Origin: Rhodanobacter sp.
GTDB lineage: Bacteria > Pseudomonadota > Gammaproteobacteria > Xanthomonadales > Rhodanobacteraceae
Length of the DNA stretch: 64,000 nt
Direction of reading: 5' to 3'
Assembly (NCBI GenBank): GCA_004298045.1
Contig: SCRM01000019.1
Coordinates: 124,001 to 188,000 of the forward strand
Made by a program: the position numbers and the translations under genes. The notes under the pieces were generated by a model. The model did no database searches. It was not told the origin of the DNA and saw only the letters and a list, made by a program, of their open reading frames with translations. Shown in pieces: positions 47,869 through 56,597 of this stretch. The stretch's first letter is position 1. Each line of letters starts with the position of its first letter.

Positions 47869-48281
47869 TTGTCATCCCCCATGCGTACGAGGTTCAGGCT
47901 ATTGCCGTTGCTTCGGTCGCAGCGGATCCGCGCTGCTCGGTGGCCGTATCGGCCGTCGCTTGTCTCTTCTCCCGGTAACTCCCGGTGCCCGCACCACCGC
48001 CGATACCGCCGGCGTAAACCATGCACGAGGTGCGGCCCTTCCCCTTCCTTAGCAGTCATCTGCAGGTCGAACGTCGCCTCGTCGTACCGCGACGCAGGCT
48101 TGTCGTCACCCGGTCGCGCGCGGCGTCGTTTGAAAATCGTCTTCCCCCCCCCCGGACCCAGGCGATGGTCGTGATCGCTCGGACACCGCGAGGTTTGTTC
48201 GAGATCGCTGGTGCTGTCCAATACAATTTTGTCGATACCGTATTACCGTACAGGTATCGGTCGTACCCTCGGAGCCGGCCC
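47869..48281. promoter_or_regulatory. Divergent regulatory region between MBL hydrolase and LysR genes
   Basis: This 413-base region has no credible gene. It holds a good -10 element TACAAT at 48222-48227 for the LysR gene, with no clear -35, and the inverted repeat listed separately. The open plus-strand frame through it is not translated from a convincing start. Confidence 0.55.
48233..48259. promoter_or_regulatory. Putative LysR operator
   Basis: CGATACC and GGTATCG form a perfect 7-bp inverted repeat with a 13-base spacer. It contains ATAC/GTAT dyads compatible with the T-N11-A LysR-box pattern. It is 23 bases upstream of the lysR start and just downstream of TACAAT, well placed for autorepression and divergent activation. 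Confidence 0.6.
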
Positions 48282-49274
48282 GTGAACCTGTCAGCCATCG
48301 ATCTTCGCCACCTTCGCTACTTCGTCGCGGTCGTGGAGCAGGGGAGTTTCCGTGCGGCCGCGTTGAAACTGCACATTTCGCAACCCCCACTGACGCGGCA
48401 GATCCAACAATTGGAGGGTGCGGCGCAGGCCACCTTGTTGATCCGCAAACCTCGCGGGGCCGAGTTGACTGAGGCCGGACGGGTGTTCTACCGCGAAGCG
48501 CGCAACATCCTGATGCTGATGGACCGCGCGATAACCCACACCCATCTCACTGCCAGCGGCCAGGTCGGCCGGGTGGACGTCGGAATCTTCGGATCTGCCG
48601 TATTCGGCGCTATCCCGCGCATCACACGCGCCTTCCAGAATCGCTACCCGCGGGCCGAGGTGGCGCTGTACACCATGGGGCGCGTCGAACTGCTCCAGGC
48701 CCTGCGCGAGCGTCGGCTGACCGTCGGATTCAATCGTTTCTTCCAGCGTGAACCCGACCTCACTTGGGAACGGGTGCAGACCGAACGCATCAACGTCGCA
48801 CTGGACCGGACGCACCCGCTTGCATCGGAGCGGGTGCTATCTCTTGCCAAGATCGCATCGGCGCCGCTGGTGCTGTACCCCCGCGCACCACGTCCGAGCT
48901 ACATCGACCACGTCCTCACGCTGTTCAGGCGGCGTAATCTGGTTCCGAAGCAGGTTCTGGAAGTGGATGACGTCCCCACCGCTGTTGCGTTAGTGGCGAG
49001 CGGCATCGGCCTGTCTTTGGTTCCCGATTCTGCCCGCAGCCTCCAGCTCCCGAACGTGCTGTACGTCCCGCTCGACAAAAAAGACCACGCAGTGGTCGAT
49101 CTGTGTGTCATCCATCGCACCGACGACGATTCGGCGCTGCTCGGCAGGTTTCTTGAGGTCGTGCGGGAGCTAGCTCCGAACCAACCACTCGCTCGCGCTG
49201 GGGCACACCAAGCGTCACACCAGTCGCAGCGCAGGACCGGAGAGAAAGAGGAGAAGTCTGATGATCCGTCCTGA
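48282..49274 (+). CDS. LysR-family transcriptional regulator
   Basis: This 330-residue regulator starts at GTG (VNLSAIDLRHLRYF), with GGAG 8 bases upstream; the upstream open frame lacks similarity. The N-terminal winged helix-turn-helix (residues 5-64) includes VVEQGSFRAAALKLHISQPPLTRQI. The C-terminal periplasmic-binding-like domain follows, and after about 300 there is a polar tail. Its divergent position suggests control of the MBL hydrolase-porin operon, with an unknown co-inducer. Confidence 0.9.
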   Translation: MNLSAIDLRHLRYFVAVVEQGSFRAAALKLHISQPPLTRQIQQLEGAAQATLLIRKPRGAELTEAGRVFYREARNILMLMDRAITHTHLTASGQVGRVDVGIFGSAVFGAIPRITRAFQNRYPRAEVALYTMGRVELLQALRERRLTVGFNRFFQREPDLTWERVQTERINVALDRTHPLASERVLSLAKIASAPLVLYPRAPRPSYIDHVLTLFRRRNLVPKQVLEVDDVPTAVALVASGIGLSLVPDSARSLQLPNVLYVPLDKKDHAVVDLCVIHRTDDDSALLGRFLEVVRELAPNQPLARAGAHQASHQSQRRTGEKEEKSDDPS

Positions 49275-49317
49275 TTCTTCCGTAAGAGCTCACCAATAAA
49301 TAAGTAGCTGATTATCC

Positions 49318-49563
49318 CTAGTGACTGCCCGCCCGAGTCTCGACGTTCCCTGCTTGTCCCTCCACCTCAGCCATGGAAATCGTCGGTGGTGTGCGGGACT
49401 GGTCCGGGCAAGACCCGCGCAGCATCATCGCGGCGAACTGAAAGCGACGGTTGAACCGGTACTGGGCTTCGGCCAAACACTGGCGTGCATACTTGGCCCG
49501 CTTGATCGCATAATGGCGCCAGCGGCAGAGATTCGCCATTTGGCGCCACGGCAAACGGCTCAA
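49318..49563 (-). pseudogene. Transposase remnant (IS1595-like C-terminus)
   Basis: The short minus-strand frame contains AKYARQCLAEAQYRFNRRFQFAAMM, of which LAEAQYRFNRRF resembles the conserved C-terminal YLxEFxYRFNRR of IS1595/ISXO2-type transposases. No catalytic region is present upstream in any frame that I can recognise, so it is a decayed 3' end. Confidence 0.55.
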
Positions 49564-49711
49564 GGCACTACCGTTCCGCTCATTCGACAGCTACCAGCCC
49601 TGCCACGGAATGCGCCGGTGAGCTTCCGCGCTCGTGCCGGTCGGGCTGCCCAGGCCAAACGACGCGGCTGGTCGCCACCGCTGGGGGATTCGCAGCGCGA
49701 CAGCGGGGCCG

Positions 49712-50203
49712 CTATGCCACTGGTCGGTCGCCTGGATCACCCAGCGCATCGGGCGCGCGCAAGCAGCGCCAGCCGGCGGGAATTTCCGTGCTGGCGAACA
49801 TTTCCGCCAACGGCGGCTGCCCGCCCGCGGCGACGTAACGGTCGGCGACCGAGTAGATGGCTTCTTCTTCTTTGCGGTCGTGCGCGTGGAGCAGACGTTC
49901 CATGGCTGCCGCATCGTCCAGCATCGCTTCCAGATCCGCGCGTGCCTCCAGCAACGCCAGCGCCGACTCGATGTGCGGCCACATGTCGCCATGCTCGTAA
50001 CGCATCTGCGCCAGCGCCATCCAGCGCGCGCGATCACGGTCGATCACCGGAAACAGCGCGACTTCTTCCACGTAGATGTGTTTGCGCAGCAGCAGCACCG
50101 CGGCGTGGAACTCCGCGCGGCTGCCCGAACCATCCACCAGCCCGGCAATGCCCAGCTCCATCTCGCGGTGCTGATCGGTGAGCAGAATGTTGTCGGACAG
50201 CAT
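49712..50203 (-). CDS. Hemerythrin (HHE) domain protein
   Basis: This 163-residue, mainly helical protein has the HHE iron-ligand pattern: DQHREMELG (helix 1), RKHIYVEEVALFP (HxxxE, helix 2), and LLHAHDRKEEEAIYS (HxxxE, helix 4), with another His in YEHGDMWPH. Such proteins bind a di-iron centre for O2, NO or peroxide sensing. The last 25 residues are dissimilar and may result from joining to foreign DNA, because the transposase remnant follows directly. Confidence 0.82.
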   Translation of the reverse strand: MLSDNILLTDQHREMELGIAGLVDGSGSRAEFHAAVLLLRKHIYVEEVALFPVIDRDRARWMALAQMRYEHGDMWPHIESALALLEARADLEAMLDDAAAMERLLHAHDRKEEEAIYSVADRYVAAGGQPPLAEMFASTEIPAGWRCLRAPDALGDPGDRPVA

Positions 50204-50270
50204 GGTCGGTAACCCGGGGGAGGTACGGAAAGTCTACCCGCACGCCCTCGGGCCCCACCGCGCCACGGCG

Positions 50271-50687
50271 CTACAAGCCGGCGAACAGCAGCCGGGCGGC
50301 CCAGTACAGTCCAATCACCATCTGCACGGTAAACGCGCTGAACCGCGCGGTGACGGCTGTCGGTGAGATCGACACCAGGTGGATCGAGGACTGCGCGATC
50401 CGCGCCGCCAGCAGCCAGTACGCGAGCGGGTCGGTCAGTGCGGAACGGCCAGTGGCGATGGCCAGGATGAGCAGCCCGCCAAAGATCGGCAGCCCCTCGA
50501 TGCAGTTGGCGTGTGCCCGCGCCAGCCGCTGCATGAAGGCGGAAAGATTCGCGTTGTCCGGCACGAAACCGTTGGCCGGAACCTTGCCGCCCAGCACCAG
50601 CCCCGAGCGCAGGATCTCCATCCATGCGAGCAGCAACAATGCCCAAGTGATGAACCCGGCCAGCGCCATGGAACTTTGGGTAAGCAT
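50271..50687 (-). CDS. MAPEG-family membrane protein
   Basis: This 138-residue protein has four predicted membrane helices. The ATG giving MLTQSSMALAG is chosen because AAGGGGG precedes it. RLARAHANCIEGLPIFGGLL matches the conserved RAxxNxxE loop of MAPEG proteins (membrane glutathione/eicosanoid metabolism). The physiological substrate in bacteria is unknown. Confidence 0.85.
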   Translation of the reverse strand: MLTQSSMALAGFITWALLLLAWMEILRSGLVLGGKVPANGFVPDNANLSAFMQRLARAHANCIEGLPIFGGLLILAIATGRSALTDPLAYWLLAARIAQSSIHLVSISPTAVTARFSAFTVQMVIGLYWAARLLFAGL

Positions 50688-50759
50688 CGTGACCCCCTTC
50701 TGCAAGAACCGGCGCCGGGATCGCGCCGCGCCGAAAAACGGTTTCGGCATGCTCCACGA

Positions 50760-51137
50760 TCAGGCGCGCAACCAGTGCCACACCCACCAGCCGGACACTA
50801 CCGCCGCGGCCAGCCAGATCAGCACCACCATCGCCGCCACGCCGCGGCAAGTCGGCCGCTCCGCAGACTCGGCCGCCTTGGCCTGCGCCGATGCCAGCAC
50901 CTCCACCGGCAACATCCGCAACACCAGCAACATGCCCAGCGGGACGATGACCAGGTCGTCCAGGTAGCCAAGCACCGGGATGAAATCCGGGATCAGGTCG
51001 ATCGGGCTGAGCGCATAGGCGGCAACAGCAAACGCCAGCAACCGGGCCAACCGTGGCGTGCGCGGGTCCCGCGCGGCAAAGTACACCACCAGCGTCTGCC
51101 GCTTGAGTTCTCTCGCCCACCTGCGAAGACGTGACAT
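50760..51137 (-). CDS. DUF1232 membrane protein
   Basis: This 125-residue protein starts at MSRLRRWARELK after GAGGTATCC. It contains the DUF1232 signature YALSPIDLIPDFIPVLGYLDDLVIVP and a C-terminal transmembrane helix (VLIWLAAAVVSGWWVW). Family members are membrane-associated and of unknown function. Confidence 0.88.
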   Translation of the reverse strand: MSRLRRWARELKRQTLVVYFAARDPRTPRLARLLAFAVAAYALSPIDLIPDFIPVLGYLDDLVIVPLGMLLVLRMLPVEVLASAQAKAAESAERPTCRGVAAMVVLIWLAAAVVSGWWVWHWLRA

Positions 51138-51513
51138 GGATACCTCGCGCCTGACTGGAGCCGACCGGAACCAGCAGGCAGTCACCCGGCGCGGTCGGCG
51201 GCGGACAGCCATAGCTTGGCACGACCGCGTCCACGCCAGGAGCGTGGGCGGCGGAAACCAGGCCGGTGCGAGTGGCCGGGCCGAGTGCTCCCGCGCTCCA
51301 TCGATCCATCAACCGGCCGCGGGTATCGGCGCACCATGATCGCGGCACGGCGGGTGCCGGGCCGGAACAGGTGCGGTAGCTTCGAAACCCGACCGCCGCC
51401 AGCCGTCGCCGTCGCTACCAGCAGCGGGCGTCATCGGAAGGCCGCGGGTCCGATCATCCGACGTCGGTCGATGCACCACGCGGCTTGCCACCGTCACCGC
51501 GAGGGTGCACGCC
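51138..51513. other. Intergenic region with no recognised gene
   Basis: This GC-rich stretch upstream of the DUF1232 gene contains only unsupported overlapping frames. No convincing promoter or RNA was identified. Confidence 0.4.
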
Positions 51514-51545
51514 AAAAACGACGGAGCCCCGTTGTCCGGGGCTCC
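51514..51545 (-). terminator. Intrinsic terminator of the Ala/Gly-rich protein gene
   Basis: GGAGCCCCG and CGGGGCTCC form a perfect 9-bp stem with a 5-base loop. On the minus strand TTTTT follows after 4 bases. It lies 27 bases after the stop of the gene at 51572. Confidence 0.82.
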
Positions 51546-51571
51546 ATGGCTTGCCGCATGGGCGACCCAAC

Positions 51572-52555
51572 TCAGTGCTGCTGGGCACCTGCATTGGCGC
51601 TGCCATCGGCCTGCGCCGAGGCGGAAATACCACCATTGGTCGAACCCTGGGCGCCAGCCTGCAAGCCGCCCTGGCCACTCGCCGCGGCCGACCCCTGGCG
51701 GGTACCCGACGGTGAAGCGGCACTGCCTTGCGCGTTACCGTTGCCGGCGGCCGCGCCCGAGGCATTGACCGAACGATTGCCGTCATGGCCCACGATGTTG
51801 GACACCCCCGTCGATGATACCGACTGGCTGCCCGCGGACTGGCCCGCGGCGCTCGAACCGACCGACCCCGCCTGCGAAGACGCGCTGCCCGCCGCCTTCG
51901 ACGCCAACGCGCCGGTGCCCGCGGCCGAGACGGCGCCGCCACTGATGGCCTGCCCGGCCGCGCCTTCGGCATTCGCGGCCGCCTTGCCCGCCGCGTTGCC
52001 AGCGGCATCGCGCGCACCCTGCAAGGCACCGCGGGTTCCGCTCACCGCCGACGAAGCGGTGGAACGCGCCCGGCCCGCGGCCTGTCCGGCCGCACCGGCC
52101 GCGGCATCCCGCACGCCGGAGCCATCCACGCCACTCGCTGCATCGGCGCCAAGATTGGCGGCGCCGTTGGCGAGCCCACCGACGTTGCCAGTGCTCCCCG
52201 CCACGCTGCCCGCGAGGCCGGCAACGCCACTGGCGTTTGCCTGACCATTCACCGGGACAGTGGCCTGCGTCGCAGTTTGTGCCGCCGCGGCAGCGCGCTG
52301 GCGCAGGCGTTCAGCCCGACGCTCCGCCGCCACACGATTGATGTCGGGCAGGTTGCCGGGCAGACCGACGTTGCCCATGCCGCGTGCGGAACCGCCGATC
52401 TGGCCACCGATCTGGCCGCCCATTTGCCCGGTCATCGCGGGGATCTGGCCGCCCAGCTGTCCAAGGCCGCCCAGGACCTGGGCATGGACCGGCGTCAGTG
52501 CGGCCAGGGCCAGGCCGCCGGCGAACAGAGCGATATGGAGTGTCGTGTTGCGCAT
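51572..52555 (-). CDS. Exported Ala/Gly/Ser-rich low-complexity protein
   Basis: This 327-residue protein has a signal peptide (MRNTTLHIALFAGGLALAAL, cleavage near PVHA-QV). The mature part is dominated by Ala, Gly, Ser, Gln and Asn, with GGQIGGQIGG-like repeats, one charged helix (INRVAAERRAERLRQRA) and AGQAAG/AGNAAG repeats resembling late-embryogenesis or surface-fibre proteins. I do not recognise a family. It is next to an exported protease and an ECF sigma/anti-sigma pair. It may be a surface or matrix protein. Confidence 0.7.
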   Translation of the reverse strand: MRNTTLHIALFAGGLALAALTPVHAQVLGGLGQLGGQIPAMTGQMGGQIGGQIGGSARGMGNVGLPGNLPDINRVAAERRAERLRQRAAAAAQTATQATVPVNGQANASGVAGLAGSVAGSTGNVGGLANGAANLGADAASGVDGSGVRDAAAGAAGQAAGRARSTASSAVSGTRGALQGARDAAGNAAGKAAANAEGAAGQAISGGAVSAAGTGALASKAAGSASSQAGSVGSSAAGQSAGSQSVSSTGVSNIVGHDGNRSVNASGAAAGNGNAQGSAASPSGTRQGSAAASGQGGLQAGAQGSTNGGISASAQADGSANAGAQQH

Positions 52556-52655
52556 GGGAGGATCTCCTGCCGGCGGCGAATCCGCGGCTTGCAGGGTCCA
52601 TTACGTGCCGGCCCCAAAGATCCTTCCGCGCCGCCCGGGTGCGGTTGGAAAACGT

Positions 52656-53894
52656 TCAGGTTCCCGATGCCAGCAAACCATGGCCGCAGCGCGGGCCAAG
52701 GGCGTGGGCATCGCCGACCAGGGACTGCATCACCTGTGCCGCAGCGCCCGGATGCGGCGCGTCCAGCAGGCCGCTGGCCAGGTGCGCCACGATCGGCGCG
52801 GCGAATGAGGTGCCGCGCAGCAGGTTGCGGCCGTGACCAACCACGCCGGACGCGCAGAACGCCACCTGTTCGCCGCTGGCCGCCTCGGGCAGCACGCGGT
52901 CGTGCGCATCGACGCCACTGACGCCGATCACGCCGGGATAGGCCGCCGGGAACAGCGGCGGCGCCGCCGGCCCGTCGTTGCCGACCGCGGCGACCAGCAC
53001 GTGGCCGCGCGCGATCATCGCCTGCACCGCACGCGCCAGCACCGGGTTGTCGGGACCGACCAGACTGATGTTGATCACCGGCACGCCTGCGCCCGCCATC
53101 CACGCGAGCGCATCGACCAGGCCCGAGGTGGTGCCGCCGACCGCGGCGCCGCACCACAGGTCGGCGGCGTACAAGGTGTCCGGACTGCCGGCGACGAGGC
53201 GCGCGGCCACCGCCGTGCCGTGCCGCGACGGGCTGGGCTGCGCGCAGCCGCGGCGTTCGATGCGCGCCCGCGCCAGCGCGGGATCGGCCGCGTCGACCCC
53301 GCCGTCGATCAGCCCCACGCGGCGTTCGGGTGCGGTTGCCGCCGCAGTGTCCAGTTCCGCTGCAGCCGCCGTACCGTCACCCGCCGGCAGATAAAGGTGC
53401 TGATAGGCAAACGCCGCATTGGGCGCGGCTTGCCGCAGGGCGCGCATCTCCGCCGCCGCGCCGCGGTGACGGGTGTCGTGCACGACCGCAAAGTCCAGCC
53501 CCAGCGACGCATCCGCGGCCGCGTCGGGTTCCACCTCGAAGCCCAGCGCGCGCACGGCGTCGAGCGATGCCCCCGCCAGGCCGATGACCAGGAATTCATC
53601 GCGCAGGATCGGCGCGCCCTGCGGGTCCACGTCCACCTGGCGTGGCGCACTGCGCAGCAGGTTGCGGATCTGCAGCTTGCGGGTGAGCGTCTGCGTCTGC
53701 TGCAGCAGGTCATCCACACTGCGCAGGTTCGTCGTCGGCAACCCGATGGGCAGTGGCGTGGCGGGCAGCGACAGGCTGCCGGGCAAGCGCTGCACCGGGC
53801 CAAGCAACTGCGCCTGCGCCGGCGCGGCATGGCCCAGCGCCAGCAGCGCGAGCAAGGCCGACACGCAGACTACGGAAACACGGCACGAAGGCAT
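52656..53894 (-). CDS. Exported subtilisin-like (S8) serine peptidase
   Basis: This 412-residue protein has a signal peptide (cleavage near PAQA-QL, residue 29) and a pro-region to about 185. The catalytic triad is Asp197 (VGLIDGGVD), His225 (SRHGTAVAA) and Ser363 (RGTSFAAPIVA), with oxyanion-hole Asn306 (AVGNDGPA). It should be active in the periplasm or outside the cell. It is divergent from an ECF sigma/anti-sigma operon, with 121 bases between, and may be a member of that regulon or act in its signalling. Confidence 0.9.
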   Translation of the reverse strand: MPSCRVSVVCVSALLALLALGHAAPAQAQLLGPVQRLPGSLSLPATPLPIGLPTTNLRSVDDLLQQTQTLTRKLQIRNLLRSAPRQVDVDPQGAPILRDEFLVIGLAGASLDAVRALGFEVEPDAAADASLGLDFAVVHDTRHRGAAAEMRALRQAAPNAAFAYQHLYLPAGDGTAAAAELDTAAATAPERRVGLIDGGVDAADPALARARIERRGCAQPSPSRHGTAVAARLVAGSPDTLYAADLWCGAAVGGTTSGLVDALAWMAGAGVPVINISLVGPDNPVLARAVQAMIARGHVLVAAVGNDGPAAPPLFPAAYPGVIGVSGVDAHDRVLPEAASGEQVAFCASGVVGHGRNLLRGTSFAAPIVAHLASGLLDAPHPGAAAQVMQSLVGDAHALGPRCGHGLLASGT

Positions 53895-54015
53895 GACCGG
53901 ACACCTCGGAGACGACCGGGCCGGATGCTAGCATTGCGATGATTTACGCCTTCGAACCGCGTTGCCGCGCACGCGGGAAGGAATCGGCCCCGCCAGACGT
54001 AATGGAAGGTGATGC

Positions 54016-54507
54016 GTGGATTCGAGCGATGCCGTACGCGAAGGACTGATCCCGCTGCTACCGCGCCTGCGCCGTCTCGCGCGGGCGCTGGCGGGCCAGG
54101 TTGCCGATGCCGACGACCTGGTGCAGATCGTGCTGGAGCGTGCGCTCGCCCGGGCCACGCAGTGGCGGCCGGATTCACCACTGGACAAGTGGGTGTTCGC
54201 GATTGCGCGCAACGCCTGGCGTGACGAGTTGCGTGCACGTGGACGCACGGCGAAGCTGTTCGCGTCCGAGGAAGCCGGCGAGACGGTAGCCGACCCCACC
54301 GGCACGCAGCCGGCGCAGCAACTGGAACTGGCGGCGGCACTGGCCACGCTGTCGCCGGATCAACGCGAGGTGGTGGCATTGGTGCTGGTCGAAGGCCTCT
54401 CCTACGACGAAGCGGCGGCCCTGCTGGAGGTGCCGGTTGGCACGGTCACCAGCCGCCTCGCACGGGCGCGCACCGCCTTGCAGGCGTTACTTGGAAACGA
54501 CGCATGA
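54016..54507 (+). CDS. ECF-type RNA polymerase sigma factor
   Basis: This 163-residue protein starts at GTG with GGAAGG upstream. Region 2 includes ADADDLVQIVLERALA and WVFAIARNAWRDELR. Region 4 is LSPDQREVVALVLVEGLSYDEAAALLEVPVGTVTSRLARAR, the -35-binding helix-turn-helix. It probably directs transcription of neighbouring envelope genes and is controlled by the anti-sigma factor with which it overlaps by 4 bases. Confidence 0.92.
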   Translation: MDSSDAVREGLIPLLPRLRRLARALAGQVADADDLVQIVLERALARATQWRPDSPLDKWVFAIARNAWRDELRARGRTAKLFASEEAGETVADPTGTQPAQQLELAAALATLSPDQREVVALVLVEGLSYDEAAALLEVPVGTVTSRLARARTALQALLGNDA

Positions 54508-55247
54508 ACCCGATCGACGACGCAACCTTGCAGGCTTACGTGGACGGCGAACTCGATGCCGCGGCCCGCGCGCGCGTCGACGCCTTGCTGGCGCAGGACC
54601 CTGCCCAGGCTCATCGCGTGCAGCAACTGCAAGCCCTGAATGCGCAACTGCGCGCCGCGTTCGATCCGGTGCTGGACGAACCGGTGCCCGCGCACCTGAC
54701 CGCCATGCTGCAACCACGCACCACGGCGGCCGCCACGCCCACGTCACTGGCCGGCCGGCGCCGCACGCACGCTGCCCCTCACCACCGGCCGCGCCGCTGG
54801 ATGCTGCCAGGCGCCGCCCTCGCGGCATCGGTGGCCCTGCTTGCCGTCGGCCTGTGGTGGCACGCCGGCAACGGGTTGGTACGTACGCACAACGGCGAAT
54901 CCTACGCTGCCGGCGCCCTCGTCCGTGCACTCGACCAGTCGCTGGCGAGCGAGCCGGATGCGCAGGCTCCGGTCGCCATCGGCCTGAGCTTCCGCGCGGC
55001 CGACGGCCACATCTGCCGCACCTTCACCATCCGCACGCCGCCGTCGCGCAGCGGCTTGGCGTGCCGCGCTGCTACCGGTTGGGCGCTGCCGGTGATCGCG
55101 CCAATGGCTCCGGTCGAAAGCGGCGAGCTGCGCCAAGCCGCGAGTGACCTGCCGCCCACCGTGCAGGCCGCCGTCGACGCCCGGCTGCACGGCAACGTCT
55201 TCAATGCAAGGCAGGAACGCGCCGCACGCGCGGCCGGGTGGCGATAA
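54504..55247 (+). CDS. Membrane anti-sigma factor
   Basis: This 247-residue protein begins with DDATLQAYVDGELDAAARARVDALLAQD, the short cytoplasmic sigma-binding helix region of ZAS-like anti-sigma factors without the zinc cysteines. It has one transmembrane helix (about 99-117, ALAASVALLAVGLWW) and a periplasmic domain with CRTF and LACRA cysteines that could pair. It is translationally coupled to the sigma factor. The inducing signal is unknown. Confidence 0.85.
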   Translation: MNPIDDATLQAYVDGELDAAARARVDALLAQDPAQAHRVQQLQALNAQLRAAFDPVLDEPVPAHLTAMLQPRTTAAATPTSLAGRRRTHAAPHHRPRRWMLPGAALAASVALLAVGLWWHAGNGLVRTHNGESYAAGALVRALDQSLASEPDAQAPVAIGLSFRAADGHICRTFTIRTPPSRSGLACRAATGWALPVIAPMAPVESGELRQAASDLPPTVQAAVDARLHGNVFNARQERAARAAGWR

Positions 55248-55284
55248 GCGCCAGTCACCACGCGACCAGCGGCGGCGAAAAGGC

Positions 55285-55752
55285 TCAGAACCCGAAATCG
55301 CTCAGGCCGGGGTGATCGTCCGGACGCCGGCCAAGCGGCCAGAAAAACTTGCGCTCGGCGGCAGCAATCGGCACGTCGTTGATGCTGGCATGCCGGCGCG
55401 CCAAGAGCCCGTGCGCGTCGAACTCCCAGTTTTCGTTGCCGTAGCTGCGGAACCAATGCTCGGAGTCGTCGTGCCATTCGTAGGCGAAACGCACCGCGAT
55501 GCGCGGCCCGTCGAACGCCCACATTTCCTTGATCAGCCGGTAGTCGAGCTCCTTGTTCCACTTGCGCTGCAGAAAGGCCAACGCCGTGGCGCGATTGGTG
55601 ACGAACTCGGCGCGGTTGCGCCAAGAGGTGTCCTCCGAATAACCCAGCACGACACGCTGCGGGTCGCGCGAGTTCCAGGCGTCCTCGGCCAGGCGCACCT
55701 TCTGGATGGCGGTTTCGCGCGTGAACGGCGGTAGCGGTGATTTGTTTTCCAA
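55285..55752 (-). CDS. DUF1348 (SnoaL/NTF2-like) protein
   Basis: This 155-residue NTF2-like alpha+beta protein has the family pattern [44 protein letters not shown] and [29 protein letters not shown]1348 proteins are widespread and of unknown function, probably small-molecule-binding or isomerase-like. It is divergent from a TetR regulator and likely its target. Confidence 0.88.
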   Translation of the reverse strand: MENKSPLPPFTRETAIQKVRLAEDAWNSRDPQRVVLGYSEDTSWRNRAEFVTNRATALAFLQRKWNKELDYRLIKEMWAFDGPRIAVRFAYEWHDDSEHWFRSYGNENWEFDAHGLLARRHASINDVPIAAAERKFFWPLGRRPDDHPGLSDFGF

Positions 55753-55776
55753 GGGAATCTCCAGCTCAAGCGATGA

Positions 55777-55796
55777 GGTAGACAGATCTGTCTACC
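55777..55796. promoter_or_regulatory. TetR operator, perfect 20-bp palindrome
   Basis: GGTAGACAGATCTGTCTACC is perfectly palindromic and lies midway between the DUF1348 and tetR starts. A further half-site, CTGTCTAC, is at 55823-55830 and overlaps the likely -10 element TACACT (55828-55833) of tetR. This points to autorepression and divergent repression. Confidence 0.88.
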
Positions 55797-55839
55797 CGAC
55801 ACGCTAGTCCCCCGCGGCAAACCTGTCTACACTGCTTGC

Positions 55840-56520
55840 ATGCCCACCACGGTCCCACTCAAGCTCGAGGGTCGCCCGGCACGCGAGCGCATCCTGCTGG
55901 CCGCGCACGCGCTGTTCTACTGCGAAGGCATCCGTGCTACCGGCGTCGACCGCGTGATCGCCACGGCCGAAGTCGCCAAGCTGACGTTCTATCGCCACTT
56001 CCCCGGCAAGAACGACCTGGTGCTGGCCTACCTCGAACGCCAACACGAAAACTGGATCGCCTGGTTCACCGCGGCACTGGTGCGTCATCGCCCACGCCGC
56101 GGCAACCCGCTCGCGGCGCTCGTCCCCACCATCGCCGAATGGCTGGCCGATCCCCGCTTCCGCGGCTGCGCTTTCCTCAACACCGTGGTCGAACTCGGCA
56201 CCACCCTGCCCGCGGCCACCGCGCTCTGCCGCCGCAACAAACAAGCCATGACTGCCGCCATCGCCGACCTGCTGCCGCCATCCCGTCAGCGCCCGCGCCA
56301 GGCCCGCGCCATCGCCACCGCCATCGACGGCGTGGTGATGCACGCCCAATTCGAGCCGGACGCCAAGGCACCGCTACAAGCCCTGCGCGATCTGCTACGG
56401 CCGCTCCTCGTCGAGGCCGCGGACGGAGGTCGCAAAACGGTACCGACCCCGTCAACCGGTGTAATCGCCACCGAAGCCACTCCGGTGCCGCGTACGCGCA
56501 AGCTGCGCGCCAAGAAGTGA
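55840..56520 (+). CDS. TetR-family transcriptional repressor
   Basis: This 226-residue regulator has an N-terminal helix-turn-helix (residues 14-60: RERILLAAHALFYCEGIRATG, then VAKLTFYRHFPGKNDLVLAYL). The ligand-binding domain has GCAFLNTVVEL, common in the AcrR/NemR-like branch. The ATG lies 6 bases after the predicted -10 box, so the mRNA may be leaderless. The extra C-terminal tail (about 200-226) is basic and Pro/Thr-rich. Confidence 0.9.
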   Translation: MPTTVPLKLEGRPARERILLAAHALFYCEGIRATGVDRVIATAEVAKLTFYRHFPGKNDLVLAYLERQHENWIAWFTAALVRHRPRRGNPLAALVPTIAEWLADPRFRGCAFLNTVVELGTTLPAATALCRRNKQAMTAAIADLLPPSRQRPRQARAIATAIDGVVMHAQFEPDAKAPLQALRDLLRPLLVEAADGGRKTVPTPSTGVIATEATPVPRTRKLRAKK

Positions 56521-56597
56521 ACCTGAAACCGCTCGTCGCAACACCGCCTCAAATAAAAGCGGCCCCATGACCGGCACCGACTCAACGGCCTCAGGCG
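56521..56597. other. Possible degenerate attC remnant
   Basis: The gap between tetR and the convergent GNAT gene has CTGAAACCG on the left and a CTCAACGG..TCAGGCG end overlapping the GNAT stop, like the attC at 58305. The pairing arms are weak, so this is only a candidate for the outer boundary of the old cassette array. Confidence 0.25.

Noticed and set aside
48021-48281. N-terminal extension of the LysR regulator
   Set aside because: The 87 extra residues precede the usual LysR start, have no similarity and cross the promoter and operator. The GTG has a good GGAG site.
53941-54379. Minus-strand frames opposite the sigma factor
   Set aside because: The plus strand encodes clear sigma region 2 and region 4 motifs, so these are shadows.
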